Shown here piece by piece: positions 29,825-39,583 of a stretch of 64,000 nucleotides of DNA. The stretch spans positions 1 through 64,000 of the forward strand of contig NZ_CAMLJP010000011.1 in assembly GCF_946480385.1 (NCBI RefSeq). Reading direction: 5' to 3'. The translations under genes were made by a program, and so were the position numbers. The stretch's first letter is position 1, and each line of letters starts with the position of its first letter. The DNA is from an uncultured Azospirillum sp. Its GTDB lineage: Bacteria; Pseudomonadota; Alphaproteobacteria; Azospirillales; Azospirillaceae. Under the pieces are notes generated by a model that was not told the origin of the DNA, searched no databases, and was given only the letters and a program-made list of their open reading frames with translations.

Positions 29825-30802
29825 ATGGCCCTGCTCCGCCGGTCGGAAACGGTCATCGCGGGCATCCTGCTGCTCGCCATGGTCCTCATCGGCACGATCA
29901 ATCCTGCCTTCTGGCAACTCGACAACCTGTTCAGCCTGATGCGCAGCAACGTCATCATCGGCATCATGGCGATGGGCGTGCTGCTGGTGCTGATCTCCGG
30001 CGGCATCGACGTGTCGTTCCCGGCCTTCGCCGTCGCCGCCATGTATCTGACGATCAAGGGCATGCTGGCGCTGGGATACAACGGCGTCGTGCTGCCTCTG
30101 CTGGCGGCCACCGTCATGGGGCTGCTGTTCGGCGCGGTGAACGGCTTCTTCGTCTATAAATTCCGCATGATCCCGCTGATCGTGACGCTGGGCACCAGCG
30201 CCATGGTGCGTGGCTTCCTGCTGGGCGTCGTCGGCACCAGCATGATCAACATCAACAAGATGCCGACCGCGCTGATCGATTTCGCCCGCACCGAGGTGGT
30301 CAGCGTGACCAAGGCCGACGGCACCACCTATGGACTGACGGCGATGGTGCTGATCTATCTGGGGCTGGCGATCCTGATCCATCTGGTGCTGCGCTACACC
30401 ATGATCGGCCGCAGCGCCTACGCGCTGGGGGGCGATCCGGAAGCGGCGCGGCGGGCCGGCTTTGACCTGCGCAAGACCATCTTCTTCATCTATTGCGTCG
30501 CCGGCGCGCTGGCCGGCTTCGCCGGTCTTCTGCACAGCGGCATGATCTGGCTGGCCAACCCGCGCGATTTCGTCGGGCTGGAGCTGGACGTGATCGCCGC
30601 GGTGGTGCTGGGCGGAGCGTCGATCTTCGGCGGCCGGGGCAGCGTTCTCGGCACCATGCTCGGCGTCTTCATGCTGGTGATGGTCAAGAACAGCCTGATC
30701 ATCATGCGCGTGGACACCACCTGGCAGCTCGTCGTCGTGGGTCTGATCGTCATCGTCGCGACCGCCCTGTCGGCTTGGCGCGACCGTCGCCGGACGGCGT
30801 GA
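29825..30802 (+). CDS. Ribose-type ABC transporter permease
   Basis: A 325-residue membrane protein of the RbsC family with about eight to ten helices. The family is seen in VLLVLISGGIDVSFPAFAVAAMY near residue 56, in the YALGGDPEAARRAGFD cytoplasmic loop, and in VLGGASIFGGRGSVLGTMLG. It probably pairs with the next permease as a heterodimer. Spacing to both neighbours is 12 bases. Confidence 0.92.
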   Translation: MALLRRSETVIAGILLLAMVLIGTINPAFWQLDNLFSLMRSNVIIGIMAMGVLLVLISGGIDVSFPAFAVAAMYLTIKGMLALGYNGVVLPLLAATVMGLLFGAVNGFFVYKFRMIPLIVTLGTSAMVRGFLLGVVGTSMININKMPTALIDFARTEVVSVTKADGTTYGLTAMVLIYLGLAILIHLVLRYTMIGRSAYALGGDPEAARRAGFDLRKTIFFIYCVAGALAGFAGLLHSGMIWLANPRDFVGLELDVIAAVVLGGASIFGGRGSVLGTMLGVFMLVMVKNSLIIMRVDTTWQLVVVGLIVIVATALSAWRDRRRTA

Positions 30803-30814
30803 GGAGGCGGGAGC

Positions 30815-31807
30815 ATGAAAGCACAAATGAACATCCGCAGCCTGGTCAACCGTGACAACAACATCGTCCAGCTGCTGGTGATGACGGTGCTGATCTTCGT
30901 CGTGATGACGGCGCTCAGCCCCGACAAGTTCCTGCGCTACTACAACTTCGAATCCCTCACCTACATCTTCCCCGAGCTTGGACTGCTCTCCATCGCGATG
31001 ATGATCGCCATGCTGACCGGCGGGATCGACCTGTCGGTGGTGGGGGTGGCCAACCTGTCGGGCATCCTGGCCGGCGTGCTGTTCCACAAGATGGCGGGCG
31101 CCGCCGGAATCGCCGACACCGGCATCATGACCGTTCTGCTGGGCGTGGTCATCGCGCTTGGGACCGGGCTGGTGGCGGGAACCGTCAACGGACTGCTGAT
31201 CACCCGGCTGGGCATCACGCCGATCCTGGCGACGCTGGGCACGGGACAGGTCTTCACCGGGCTTGCCATCGTGCTGACCGGCGGGCCGGCCATCGTCGGC
31301 TTCCCCACCGCCTGGGCCTTCGTCGGCAACGGCAAGATCCTGGGGCTGGCGACGCCCTTCGTGCTGTTCGCGGTGATCGCGGTCCTGATCGCCTTCCTGC
31401 TGACCCGCACCGCGCTCGGCATCAACCTGATGCTGATCGGCACCAACCCGAAGGCGGCGCTGTTCGCCGGGCTGAAGCGGGAGCGGATGGTTCTGTACAG
31501 CTACATGCTGACCGGCGTTCTGGCGTCGGTCGCCGGCATCATCCTGTCGGGACGGACCAACGCGGCGAAGTCGGATTACGGAACCTCCTACCTGCTGCAG
31601 GCGGTGCTGATCGCGGTGTTGGGCGGCACCAATCCGGCCGGAGGCCGGGGCACGGTGCTGGGCATCACCATCGCGGTGGTGGCGCTGATGCTGCTGTCGA
31701 GCGGCTTCCAGATCCTGCGTTTCTCCAACCACCTGATCGACTTCATCTGGGGCGCGTTCCTGCTTCTGGTCATCGCCATCAACGCCTACAAGAACCGCAC
31801 CCGCTAG
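30815..31807 (+). CDS. Ribose-type ABC transporter permease
   Basis: A 330-residue RbsC-family permease, second of the pair. It has MLTGGIDLSVVGVANLSGI, LIGTNPKAALFAGLKRERM and LGGTNPAGGRGTVLGITI. Two non-identical permeases are common in rhamnose-, erythritol- and AI-2-type transporters. It may start at the first ATG (30815) or at MNIRSLVN four codons later. Confidence 0.92.
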   Translation: MKAQMNIRSLVNRDNNIVQLLVMTVLIFVVMTALSPDKFLRYYNFESLTYIFPELGLLSIAMMIAMLTGGIDLSVVGVANLSGILAGVLFHKMAGAAGIADTGIMTVLLGVVIALGTGLVAGTVNGLLITRLGITPILATLGTGQVFTGLAIVLTGGPAIVGFPTAWAFVGNGKILGLATPFVLFAVIAVLIAFLLTRTALGINLMLIGTNPKAALFAGLKRERMVLYSYMLTGVLASVAGIILSGRTNAAKSDYGTSYLLQAVLIAVLGGTNPAGGRGTVLGITIAVVALMLLSSGFQILRFSNHLIDFIWGAFLLLVIAINAYKNRTR

Positions 31808-31846
31808 ACGACCTTCCAGGCCGGCTTCAGATAGTGAGGACATCAC

Positions 31847-32932
31847 ATGAGCGTCCGAACCGCCATCCATTTCCGCAAAAGCTTCTTCGGCGAAGCGGAG
31901 CGCCCGGTCGCCGAGGCGCACGGCATGACCGCAAGCCTGTTCCGCTACGACAGCGGGATCGAGGCGGTGCGGCTGTCCAACCGGCGCGGGCATCTCGTGG
32001 TGCTGCCCTATTACGGCCAGATGGTGTGGGATGCCGTGTTCGACGGCGTCGACCTGACCATGGCGAACATGTTCGACATGCCGCGCCCCGCCACGGAGAT
32101 CGTCGGCACCTATGGCTGCTTCGCCTTCCATTCCGGACTGCTGCGCAATGGCTGCCCCGGCCCGCAGGACAGCCATCTTCTGCATGGCGAGATGCCCTGC
32201 GCCCCGATGGATGCCGCCGGGCTGGAGGTCGGGGAGGACGACGAAGGCCCTTACATGGCGGTGACCGGCTGGCGTGAGTATGTGATGGGTTTCGGCGCCC
32301 ATTATGCCGCCCGCCCGCGCGTGGTGCTGCGCCCCGGCTCCGCCCTGTTCGACATCCGGATGGAGGTGGAGAACCTGTCGGGCGCGGCGATGGACCTGAT
32401 GTACATGTGCCATGTCAACTTCGCCTTTGCCGAGGGCGCCCGCATCGTTCAGCCGGCCCCCTTTACGCCGGAGGCGACGGCGGTGCGCACGGTCGTGCCG
32501 GCCCATGTGCCGCGCAGCCCGGCCTATGACGCGCTGCTGTCCGACCTTGCCCGCGATCCCGCGGTGATGGAGGTGCTGGACGAGCCCGAGCGCTACGACC
32601 CGGAGCAGGTCTTCTACATCCGCGGCCTGCGCACCGACGAGGATGGCGGCACCGCGGTGATGATGCGGCGGCGTGAGGGCGACGCCTTCCACATCGCCTA
32701 CAGCACGCGCGAGTTCCCCAAGACGGTGCGCTGGGTGCTGGTCAACAGCGACCAGAAGGTCTGCGCCTTCGCCCTTCCCTCCACCTGCGAGCCGGAGGGG
32801 TATAGTGCGGAAGCGATGAAGGGCAATGTCCAGACGCTGGCGGGCGGGGAGACCCGGCGCTTTTCCGTGCGGCTGGGCTATTTGACCGCCGACGAGGCCG
32901 AAGCCGAGGAGTGCGCCATTCGGGCGCTGTGA
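31847..32932 (+). CDS. DUF4432 family protein (aldose 1-epimerase-like)
   Basis: A 361-residue protein with the galactose-mutarotase-like beta-sandwich seen in DUF4432. Markers are VLPYYGQMVWDAVFDGVDL, FAFHSGLLRNGCPGPQDSHLLHGEMPCAP (histidines likely in the active site) and LMYMCHVNFAFAEGARI. The family's activity is not generally established; mutarotation of the imported sugar is a reasonable guess because a mutarotase-like gene accompanies deoxyribokinase in some enterobacteria. It lies 39 bases after the permease and 15 bases before the PfkB kinase. Confidence 0.82.
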   Translation: MSVRTAIHFRKSFFGEAERPVAEAHGMTASLFRYDSGIEAVRLSNRRGHLVVLPYYGQMVWDAVFDGVDLTMANMFDMPRPATEIVGTYGCFAFHSGLLRNGCPGPQDSHLLHGEMPCAPMDAAGLEVGEDDEGPYMAVTGWREYVMGFGAHYAARPRVVLRPGSALFDIRMEVENLSGAAMDLMYMCHVNFAFAEGARIVQPAPFTPEATAVRTVVPAHVPRSPAYDALLSDLARDPAVMEVLDEPERYDPEQVFYIRGLRTDEDGGTAVMMRRREGDAFHIAYSTREFPKTVRWVLVNSDQKVCAFALPSTCEPEGYSAEAMKGNVQTLAGGETRRFSVRLGYLTADEAEAEECAIRAL

Positions 32933-32947
32933 GAGGAGATACCGAAG

Positions 32948-33871
32948 ATGGGCAAGATCGCCGTGGTCGGCAGCAACATGGTCGACCTGATCACCTACAC
33001 CGCCCGCATGCCCGGCCCCGGCGAGACCATCGAGGCGCCGCGCTTCGAGATGGGCTGCGGCGGCAAGGGCGCCAACCAGGCCATCGCCGCCGCCCGGCTG
33101 GGAGCGGAAGTGATGATGGTCACCAAGGTCGGCGATGACGTCTTCGCCGACAACACCATCCGCAACTTCGAGGAGTCGGGCATCGACACCCGTTATGTCG
33201 AGCGGGTGCCCGGCACCTCCAGCGGCGTGGCACCCATCTTCGTCGAGCCGTCGGGCGAGAACAGCATCCTGATCATCAAGGGCGCCAACGCCCTGCTGTC
33301 GCCGGCCGACGTCGACCGCGCCGCCGAGGATCTGAAAGGCTGCGACCTGATCGTCATGCAGTTGGAAGTCCCGCTGGAGACGATCTACCACACCATCGAG
33401 TTCGGTGCCCGCCACGGCATCGAGACCCTGCTGAACCCGGCGCCCGCGCCCGCCGACCTCGACCCCAAGCGGATCGGGCAGGTCACCTTCCTGGTGCCGA
33501 ACCAGACGGAGCTGGCGACCATCTCCGGACTGCCGGTGACGTCGGAGGCGGAGGCCGAGACGGCGGCGAAGTCGCTGATTGAGCGCGGCATCCGCACCGT
33601 CATCGTCACGCTGGGCGCGCGTGGGGCGCTGCTGGTGACCAAAGGCGAGGCGACGCGGCGGATCGAACCGGTGCGGGTCACGCCGGTCGACACCACCGGG
33701 GCTGGCGACGCCTTCATCGGCAGCTTCGCGCGGTACTATGTCGAGAACCGCGACCTGGACGCGGCTCTGCACATGGCGGTGCGCTATGCCGCCGACAGCA
33801 TCACCCGGCCGGGCACCCAGAAATCCTATGCCAGCCGCGAGGCGTTCGAGGCCTTCTGCGCCAGCCTGTAA
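32948..33871 (+). CDS. Ribokinase/deoxyribokinase (PfkB family)
   Basis: A 307-residue sugar kinase. The N-terminal PfkB motif is GCGGKGANQAIAAARLGA near residue 35. The C-terminal motif DTTGAGDAFIGSFARY near residue 247 holds the catalytic aspartate and anion hole. The length and AVVGSNMVDLITYTARMP start fit ribokinase or deoxyribokinase. Next to deoC under a DeoR repressor, phosphorylation of 2-deoxyribose is plausible; sequence alone does not separate the two activities. Confidence 0.9.
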   Translation: MGKIAVVGSNMVDLITYTARMPGPGETIEAPRFEMGCGGKGANQAIAAARLGAEVMMVTKVGDDVFADNTIRNFEESGIDTRYVERVPGTSSGVAPIFVEPSGENSILIIKGANALLSPADVDRAAEDLKGCDLIVMQLEVPLETIYHTIEFGARHGIETLLNPAPAPADLDPKRIGQVTFLVPNQTELATISGLPVTSEAEAETAAKSLIERGIRTVIVTLGARGALLVTKGEATRRIEPVRVTPVDTTGAGDAFIGSFARYYVENRDLDAALHMAVRYAADSITRPGTQKSYASREAFEAFCASL

Positions 33872-33892
33872 CCGTGGGACGGAGGACATGCC

Positions 33893-35533
33893 ATGACGCG
33901 CGCCGTGATCGGGGTGGATGTGGGGACCGGCAGCGCCCGCGCCGGCATCTTCGACCTTGCCGGGCGCCGGCTGGCCGCCGCCTCCCGCCCGATCCGGATG
34001 TGGAAGCCCGATCCGGAATGGGCTGAGCAGTCCTCCGACGACATCTGGACCGCCGTCTGCGCCGCGGTGCAGGAGGCGCTGGCCGCTTGCGCCGAAAGGC
34101 CGGAGGTGGTCGGCATCGGCTTCGACGCCACCTGTTCGCTGGTGGTGCTGGACGCCGCCGGGCGGCCGGTGACGGTCGATCCGGAGGGCGACGATTCCCG
34201 CAACGTCATCGTCTGGATGGACCACCGCGCCATCGAGCAGACCGACCGCATCAATGCCGGCGGGCACGAGGTGCTGCGCTATGTCGGCGGGCGGCTGTCG
34301 CCGGAGATGCAGACGCCGAAGCTGCTGTGGCTGAAGGAGAATCTTCCGCAAAGCTGGAGCCGTGCCGCCCACTTCTTCGACCTGCCGGACTTCCTGACCT
34401 GGCGGGCGACCGCGGCGACGCGGCGGTCGCTGTGCTCCCTGGTGTGCAAGTGGACCTATCTGGGGCATGAGGGACGGTGGGACGACGGCTATCTCCGCGC
34501 CATCGGGTTGGGCGATCTGGTCGATGAGGGGCATGCCCGCATCGGCACCGATGTCGGCGAGGTCGGCAGCGCCATCGCCGGCGGGCTGACGGCGGAGGCG
34601 GCGCGCGAGCTTGGCCTGACGCCGGGCATCGCGGTCGGCACCTCGCTGATCGACGCCCATGCCGGCGGGATCGGGATGATCGGGGTGCCGCTGGAGGCAA
34701 CGGGTACAGTTGATTTCGACCGGCGGCTGGCGCTGATCGGCGGCACGTCGAGCTGCCATATGGTGATGAGCCCCGGTGCGCCGCGGTTCATCCCCGGCAT
34801 CTGGGGCCCCTATCATTCGGCCATGCTGCCGGGGCTTTGGCTGAACGAGGGCGGGCAGTCGGCGACGGGCGCGCTGATCGACCATGTGGTGCAGGGCCAT
34901 CCCCGCCATGGCGAGCTTGCCCTTGAGGCGCAGCGGCGCGGGACCACGGTCTACCAGCTGCTGAACGACGAACTGGCCGCGCTGGCGGAGCGCAGCGGCG
35001 GGCCGGTGGCGATGCTGACCCGCGACCTGCATGTGCTGCCCGACTTCCACGGCAACCGCTCGCCGCGGGCGGATGCCAGCCTGAGGGGCGCCATCAGCGG
35101 GCTTCGGCTGTCGGACGGGCTGGAGGATCTGGCGCTGCTCTATCTGGCGACGGTGCAGGCGGTGGCATACGGCACCCGGCACATCGTGGCGGCGATGAAC
35201 GGGCGGGGTTATGCCATCGACACCATCCTGGCCTGCGGCGGCGGCACCAAGAATCCGGTGTTCCTGGAGGCCCATGCCGACGCCACCGGCTGCACCCTGG
35301 TCCTGCCGGAGGAACCGGAGGCGGTGCTGCTGGGCGCCGCCGTGCTGGGCGCGGTGGCGGCGGGAGCCTTCACGGACATCGCCGCCGGCATGGCCGGGAT
35401 GAGCCGCGCCGGCCGCAGCATCCGGCCGGCCGAGGGGCGGATGCGGGACTATCACGACGCCAAATACGCCGTGTTCCTGCGGATGCACGAGGACCAGATG
35501 GCTTACCGGGCGCTGATGGAGAGTGCCCGGTAG
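33893..35533 (+). CDS. FGGY-family pentulose kinase (ribulokinase-like)
   Basis: A 546-residue kinase with two actin-like domains. The N-terminal phosphate loop is [20 protein letters not shown], followed by [16 protein letters not shown] and [29 protein letters not shown]. The C-terminal ATP site is [22 protein letters not shown]. The length and these motifs fit the D-ribulokinase-like (YpCarbK-type) subfamily. A second kinase class in the same operon suggests that the locus handles more than deoxyribose. It ends three bases before a convergent LysR gene. Confidence 0.88.
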   Translation: MTRAVIGVDVGTGSARAGIFDLAGRRLAAASRPIRMWKPDPEWAEQSSDDIWTAVCAAVQEALAACAERPEVVGIGFDATCSLVVLDAAGRPVTVDPEGDDSRNVIVWMDHRAIEQTDRINAGGHEVLRYVGGRLSPEMQTPKLLWLKENLPQSWSRAAHFFDLPDFLTWRATAATRRSLCSLVCKWTYLGHEGRWDDGYLRAIGLGDLVDEGHARIGTDVGEVGSAIAGGLTAEAARELGLTPGIAVGTSLIDAHAGGIGMIGVPLEATGTVDFDRRLALIGGTSSCHMVMSPGAPRFIPGIWGPYHSAMLPGLWLNEGGQSATGALIDHVVQGHPRHGELALEAQRRGTTVYQLLNDELAALAERSGGPVAMLTRDLHVLPDFHGNRSPRADASLRGAISGLRLSDGLEDLALLYLATVQAVAYGTRHIVAAMNGRGYAIDTILACGGGTKNPVFLEAHADATGCTLVLPEEPEAVLLGAAVLGAVAAGAFTDIAAGMAGMSRAGRSIRPAEGRMRDYHDAKYAVFLRMHEDQMAYRALMESAR

Positions 35534-35536
35534 ACC

Positions 35537-36523
35537 TCACATCACGCACTCGCAGGCGCCTTCCCGCTCCATCACCGGCGCCTTCTGTTTTTCGCACAGG
35601 TCGCCCGGCAGCTCCTCGCCCTGGAGAAGCGGGCAGCGTTCGAACAGCTCGGCCAGCCAGTCGACGAAGACCCGCACCTTCGGCGACAAATGCCGGTTGT
35701 GCGGGTAGACGGCGGAGATCGGGATGCGCGGCGGCCGCCAGTCACGCAGGATCTCGCGCAGGGCGCCGCTGCGCAGGTGCGGCAGAACCATGAAGCGGGC
35801 GGGCTGCAGGATGCCCTGCCCTTCCAACCCACAGGTGACATAGGCGTCGGCGTCGTTGACGGAGACGACGCCCTTCATGGCGACCTCCTCCACCTTGCCG
35901 TTGCGCTGGAAGCAGAGCTCCATGTTCCGCCCGGTGCGGTTGCTGAAATAATTCACCGCGATGTGGCGGTCCAACTCCTCAATGGTCTTCGGCTCGCCAT
36001 GCTCGGCGAGATAGGCCGGGGTGGCGCAGGTGATCTGCTGCATGGCGCCGATGCGCCGGGCCAGCAGGCTGGAATCCGCCAGTTCGCCGATGCGGACGAC
36101 GCAGTCGACCCCCTCCTGCACCAGATCGATGGGACGGTCGCCCAGACCCAGCATCAGCTCGATGTCGGGGTATTTGGCGTGGAACTCGTGGATCGAGGGG
36201 ATGATGACCAGCCGGCCGATGGAGCCCGGCATGTCCACCCGCAGCCGGCCGCGCGGCGTCTTGCGCGCGGTGGTGAAGGTGGATTCGATCTCGTCGATCT
36301 CCGACAGGATGCGGGTCGCGCCCTCCAGATAGGCGGCGCCGTCCATCGTCAGGCTGAGCTTTCGCGTGGTGCGCTGGAGCAGGCGCACGCCCAGCGCCGC
36401 CTCCAGATTCTGCACCGTCGTCGTCACCGAGGCGCGCGGCAGCCCCAGCGTTTCCGCCGCCTTGGTGAAGCTGTTCGCTTCGACCACCCGGATGAAGACG
36501 CGCATCGCATGCAGCTTGTCCAT
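35537..36523 (-). CDS. LysR-family transcriptional regulator
   Basis: A 328-residue regulator starting MDKLHAMRVFIRVVEANSFTKAAETLGL with recognition helix PRASVTTTVQNLEAALGVRLL. The effector domain follows, with LGDRPIDLVQEGVDCVVRIGEL and DADAYVTCGLEGQGI, as in the AaeR/DmlR-like branch. The C-terminal tail is long and contains three cysteines. Its targets are unknown; it is convergent with the FGGY kinase and has no divergent partner. Confidence 0.88.
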   Translation of the reverse strand: MDKLHAMRVFIRVVEANSFTKAAETLGLPRASVTTTVQNLEAALGVRLLQRTTRKLSLTMDGAAYLEGATRILSEIDEIESTFTTARKTPRGRLRVDMPGSIGRLVIIPSIHEFHAKYPDIELMLGLGDRPIDLVQEGVDCVVRIGELADSSLLARRIGAMQQITCATPAYLAEHGEPKTIEELDRHIAVNYFSNRTGRNMELCFQRNGKVEEVAMKGVVSVNDADAYVTCGLEGQGILQPARFMVLPHLRSGALREILRDWRPPRIPISAVYPHNRHLSPKVRVFVDWLAELFERCPLLQGEELPGDLCEKQKAPVMEREGACECVM

Positions 36524-36656
36524 ACGGATCCCGTCCTTTTCAACCACGGCCACCGCCGAGAGTGTCCGCCGATGATAGGCGAATAGCAATCGGACGGGCG
36601 TGGTTCAAGGGGGGTGGGATGGAACGGCGTGGAACACTTTCCGGCGGGTGTTCCAT

Positions 36657-37325
36657 CTACCGGCAGTCGGAGAAGGCGCCGGCACCGCGGCGGCTTACCG
36701 GGCCGGGGTTGAGGTTGGGGTATTCTTCGTACTGGTTGACGGTCCAGGGGAAGACGCCTTTCGGCCCCTCCGCCTCCGGTTGGGCCAGGACGGCGGCGAC
36801 CATGGCGGGATTGGGCGGCATGCGCTCGCGCAATTCACCGGGAAGGTCGTCGTCCAGTTCGGGGACGGTGACGGCGGGCGGGTCCTCGGGGCGGGGGGCG
36901 GGCTTGTCGGCGGTTTTGCCGGCCGCGGCATCCAGACCGGCGAACAGGCCGAGCCGTTCGGCCAGCCAGCGCACGGTGGTGGGATCGCCGGAGGTCACCA
37001 GCCGCTCGATCTGTTCGGCCACCAGAATGCGCAGCGAGGAGAGGCGCAACTCGGCCTCGCGGTTCAGCGCCTGACGCTCCCACCAGACCCTGTGACGGAA
37101 GTCCTTGGAGCCGTAATAGGCCCGCCACAGCGTCGTCCGGCTGCAGCCCATGGCGCGGGAGACCTGGAGGAAGCTGTTGCCGCGGGCCAGCATGCCGGCG
37201 GCCATGATCCACTGTTCCTCGTGGAACTGCGATCCGGGGACCAGCGAGCCTTCGGACGGCGTCGGCGGCTCCTCCGCCCAGCGGGGGAAATGGTCGTTGG
37301 TGAAGCTGCGGGGATCGAGAGGCAT
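36657..37325 (-). CDS. Hypothetical protein with HTH-like segment
   Basis: A 222-residue soluble protein starting MPLDPRSFTNDHFPRW. Residues about 38-70 (EEQWIMAAGMLARGNSFLQVSRAMGCSRTTLWRAYY) resemble the homeodomain-like HTH of phage small terminases and transposase-associated proteins. A Pro-rich linker (about 145-165) leads to a PWTVNQYEEYPNLNPGPV tail. I cannot name the family. A 12-base palindrome GGACTTTAGTCC lies 44 bases upstream and could be an autoregulatory site. Base composition is like the neighbours. Confidence 0.6.
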   Translation of the reverse strand: MPLDPRSFTNDHFPRWAEEPPTPSEGSLVPGSQFHEEQWIMAAGMLARGNSFLQVSRAMGCSRTTLWRAYYGSKDFRHRVWWERQALNREAELRLSSLRILVAEQIERLVTSGDPTTVRWLAERLGLFAGLDAAAGKTADKPAPRPEDPPAVTVPELDDDLPGELRERMPPNPAMVAAVLAQPEAEGPKGVFPWTVNQYEEYPNLNPGPVSRRGAGAFSDCR

Positions 37326-37472
37326 GGCAGGGCTCCGCAAGGTGATGAAACAAGTGCGGAGAGAGTATGGGACTTTAGTCCTTGACTGGAGAGTTTTTAT
37401 AAAATGCCGGCGGCGGACGGGTGCGCCGCCGCCGGCAGTGCCGGGACGGCGGCGGCGCAGGATGGTCCGGCG

Positions 37473-38798
37473 TCAGTGCAGCGTGGTGGCCGCCGGCTGG
37501 GAGGCGGTGCGGGCGGTCTCGCGCGCACGGCCGATGCCGAGCAGCTGATAGAGGCCGATCGCCGCGATGGTCGCGGTGCCGATGCCGCCGATGGAGAAGC
37601 CGCCGGTGGAAATGGTGAAGTTGCCGGCGCCGAGCACCAGCGTGACGCCGACGGTGATGAGGTTGCGCGGGTCGGAGAAATCGACGCGGTTGTCGACCCA
37701 CAGCCGCACCATCGCCGCGGCGATCAGGCCGAAGACGACGGTCGCCAGCCCGCCCAGCACCGGCGCCGGGATCGTCCGCAGCAGGGCGCCGAACTTCGGC
37801 GAGAAGCCCAGCAGGATGGCGGCGATGGCGGCGACGACGAAGATCAGGGTGGAGAAGACGCGGGTGACCGCCATCACGCCCATGTTCTCGACATAGGTGG
37901 TGACGCCGGTGCCGCCGCCGCTGCCCGAGACGATGGTGGCGATGCCATCACCGATGAAGCCGCGGCCGATGAAGCGGTCGAGGTTGCGCCCGGTCATGGC
38001 GCCGATGGCCTTGATGTGGCCGAGATTCTCGGCGACCAGGATAAAGGCGATAGGGGCGACCAGCGCCATGGCGCCGGCATCGAAGGTCGGCGAGCGGAAG
38101 GCCGGCATGCCGAACCACGGGGCGGTGGCCAGCTCCGCGAAGCTGACCGGCGGCAGCAGGCCGAAGCCGTTGGCGAGGATGAGATAGAAGACATAGCCGG
38201 CGGCGATGCCGGCGAGGATCGAGAGCCGCCGGATGGCGAGCGGGGCATAGACCGCGATGACGGCGGTGGCGACCAGCGTGAGCAGGGCGACGAGGGTGTG
38301 GGGACCGCTGCCCTCGATGCCCTTGACGGCGACCGGGGACAGGTTGAGGCCGATCGCCGCACCGACGGCGCCGGTCACCGCCGGCGGCATCAGCCGCTCG
38401 ATCCAGCCGGTGCCGGTGCTGCTCACCAGCAGGCCGATCAGGACATAGAGCACGCCGGCCGCGATGATGCCGCCCAGTGCCGGCCCGATGTTCGGGTTGA
38501 GACCCTGGCCGGTGTAGCCGGTGACGGCGATCACCACGGCGATGAAGGAAAAGGAGGAGCCGAGATAGCTCGGCACCCGTCCGGCGGTGAGCACGAGGAA
38601 CAGCAGCGTGCCGATGCCGGAAAACAGCACCGCGAGGTTCGGATCGAACCCCATCAGCAGCGGCCCGAGGATGGTCGAGCCGGACATGGCGACGAGATGC
38701 TGGATGCCGAGCGTCAGCGTCGAGCCCCAGGGAAGGCGCTCGTCCGGCTGGACGACGGGGCCGGTCGCAAGCGACCAACGCGGGAAGTAATCTGCCAT
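37473..38798 (-). CDS. NCS2-family nucleobase (uracil/xanthine) permease
   Basis: A 441-residue inner-membrane permease with about 14 hydrophobic segments. The start MADYFPRWSLATGPVVQPDERLP at 38798 is typical of the uracil branch. Motifs are LGIQHLVAMSGSTILGPLLMGFDP, a PVAFILVAENLGH-like helix (read as APIAFILVAENLGHI), and GDGIATIVSGSGGGTGVTTYVENMGVMA, where the NxGxxxxT-like ligand segment lies. It probably carries uracil by proton symport, as UraA or RutG. No pyrimidine-degradation gene is adjacent. Confidence 0.9.
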   Translation of the reverse strand: MADYFPRWSLATGPVVQPDERLPWGSTLTLGIQHLVAMSGSTILGPLLMGFDPNLAVLFSGIGTLLFLVLTAGRVPSYLGSSFSFIAVVIAVTGYTGQGLNPNIGPALGGIIAAGVLYVLIGLLVSSTGTGWIERLMPPAVTGAVGAAIGLNLSPVAVKGIEGSGPHTLVALLTLVATAVIAVYAPLAIRRLSILAGIAAGYVFYLILANGFGLLPPVSFAELATAPWFGMPAFRSPTFDAGAMALVAPIAFILVAENLGHIKAIGAMTGRNLDRFIGRGFIGDGIATIVSGSGGGTGVTTYVENMGVMAVTRVFSTLIFVVAAIAAILLGFSPKFGALLRTIPAPVLGGLATVVFGLIAAAMVRLWVDNRVDFSDPRNLITVGVTLVLGAGNFTISTGGFSIGGIGTATIAAIGLYQLLGIGRARETARTASQPAATTLH

Positions 38799-38994
38799 GA
38801 AGGTTTGGTCCGAAGAGGGGTGGAACGGCGCTGTTGCCGGGGGGTGATCGTCGCCCGCTTTTTGGCGTTTGCGGCGGCGTTGCGCCACATTTTTGTGCGG
38901 AGCGGCTCGGGAGCGGCAAAGATGTTCAGGCTGACGGGAGCGCTACGGCTGCCAGTATCTGACGACAAACACCCTCTGCCGGTGCGGGAATCGG

Positions 38995-39495
38995 CTGGAT
39001 TAACATCCCAGCGGTAAGACTTGCGTGTTACCGGGTGTGCGCCCTCACCGACATACTGCCCCGTGGCCAAGCAGTTCGACGAGGTGGTCGCGTCCATCCA
39101 GCCCCTTAGAACCACAGCCAGCGGCCGGTCATTTGCATCTGGCCATCTGCAAGCCAGTAAACCAGCAGCAGCTTAGGAGCCCTTCCTATTCAGACTGGCG
39201 CAGGGCCGAGATGCCAATCGGCAGGGCCCTGGATGAAGTTCCGGATCTTGGGGTCGGTGACGTCAATGTCGATGGCCGAGAACCGAGCGGCGTGAAGTCC
39301 GTGGTTGGCACCATGACCTTCCCATGCCACTAACTCATCGGTGGTCACCGCTTGCTTTATCGAAACGAAGCCATACCAACGATGGCGCCCATGCAGGTCA
39401 GGCACCTTGCCTCGATCCTCCATGCACAGTTTGGTGCGCTCGAACAGCCGGGCGGCACGACGGACACCATATCCGTGAAACCAACATCGAACCAT
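38995..39495 (-). pseudogene. Decayed phage-type bifunctional primase/polymerase N-terminal domain
   Basis: Minus-strand translation gives HRWYGFVSIKQAVTTDELVAW, GANHGLHAARFSAIDIDVTD and LGPAPV, then a TGA (39192-39190), then IGRAPKLLLVYWLADGQ in the same frame. Intact relatives read LGPAPVRIGRAPK..LLVYR, so the TGA replaces an arginine codon (CGA to TGA). A frameshift follows, and a second frame carries ATGQYVGEGAHPVTRKSYRW, the next conserved block of the same domain. The start and the helicase part are missing. This marks the island as derived from a prophage or similar element. Confidence 0.7.
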
Positions 39496-39583
39496 GCACG
39501 AAAACGATAGTTGGCTCTGGGCTTAAAGTGATTTATACAGCCCATGCTTGCAATCCTTTAGCGGAAGAGGATACTTCGCAACT

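Noticed and set aside
28313..35488. A 2391-codon open frame on the minus strand
   Set aside because: It lies wholly antisense to deo/ABC/kinase genes with strong family matches. Its His/Arg/Gln-rich composition is the usual shadow of GC-rich coding DNA.
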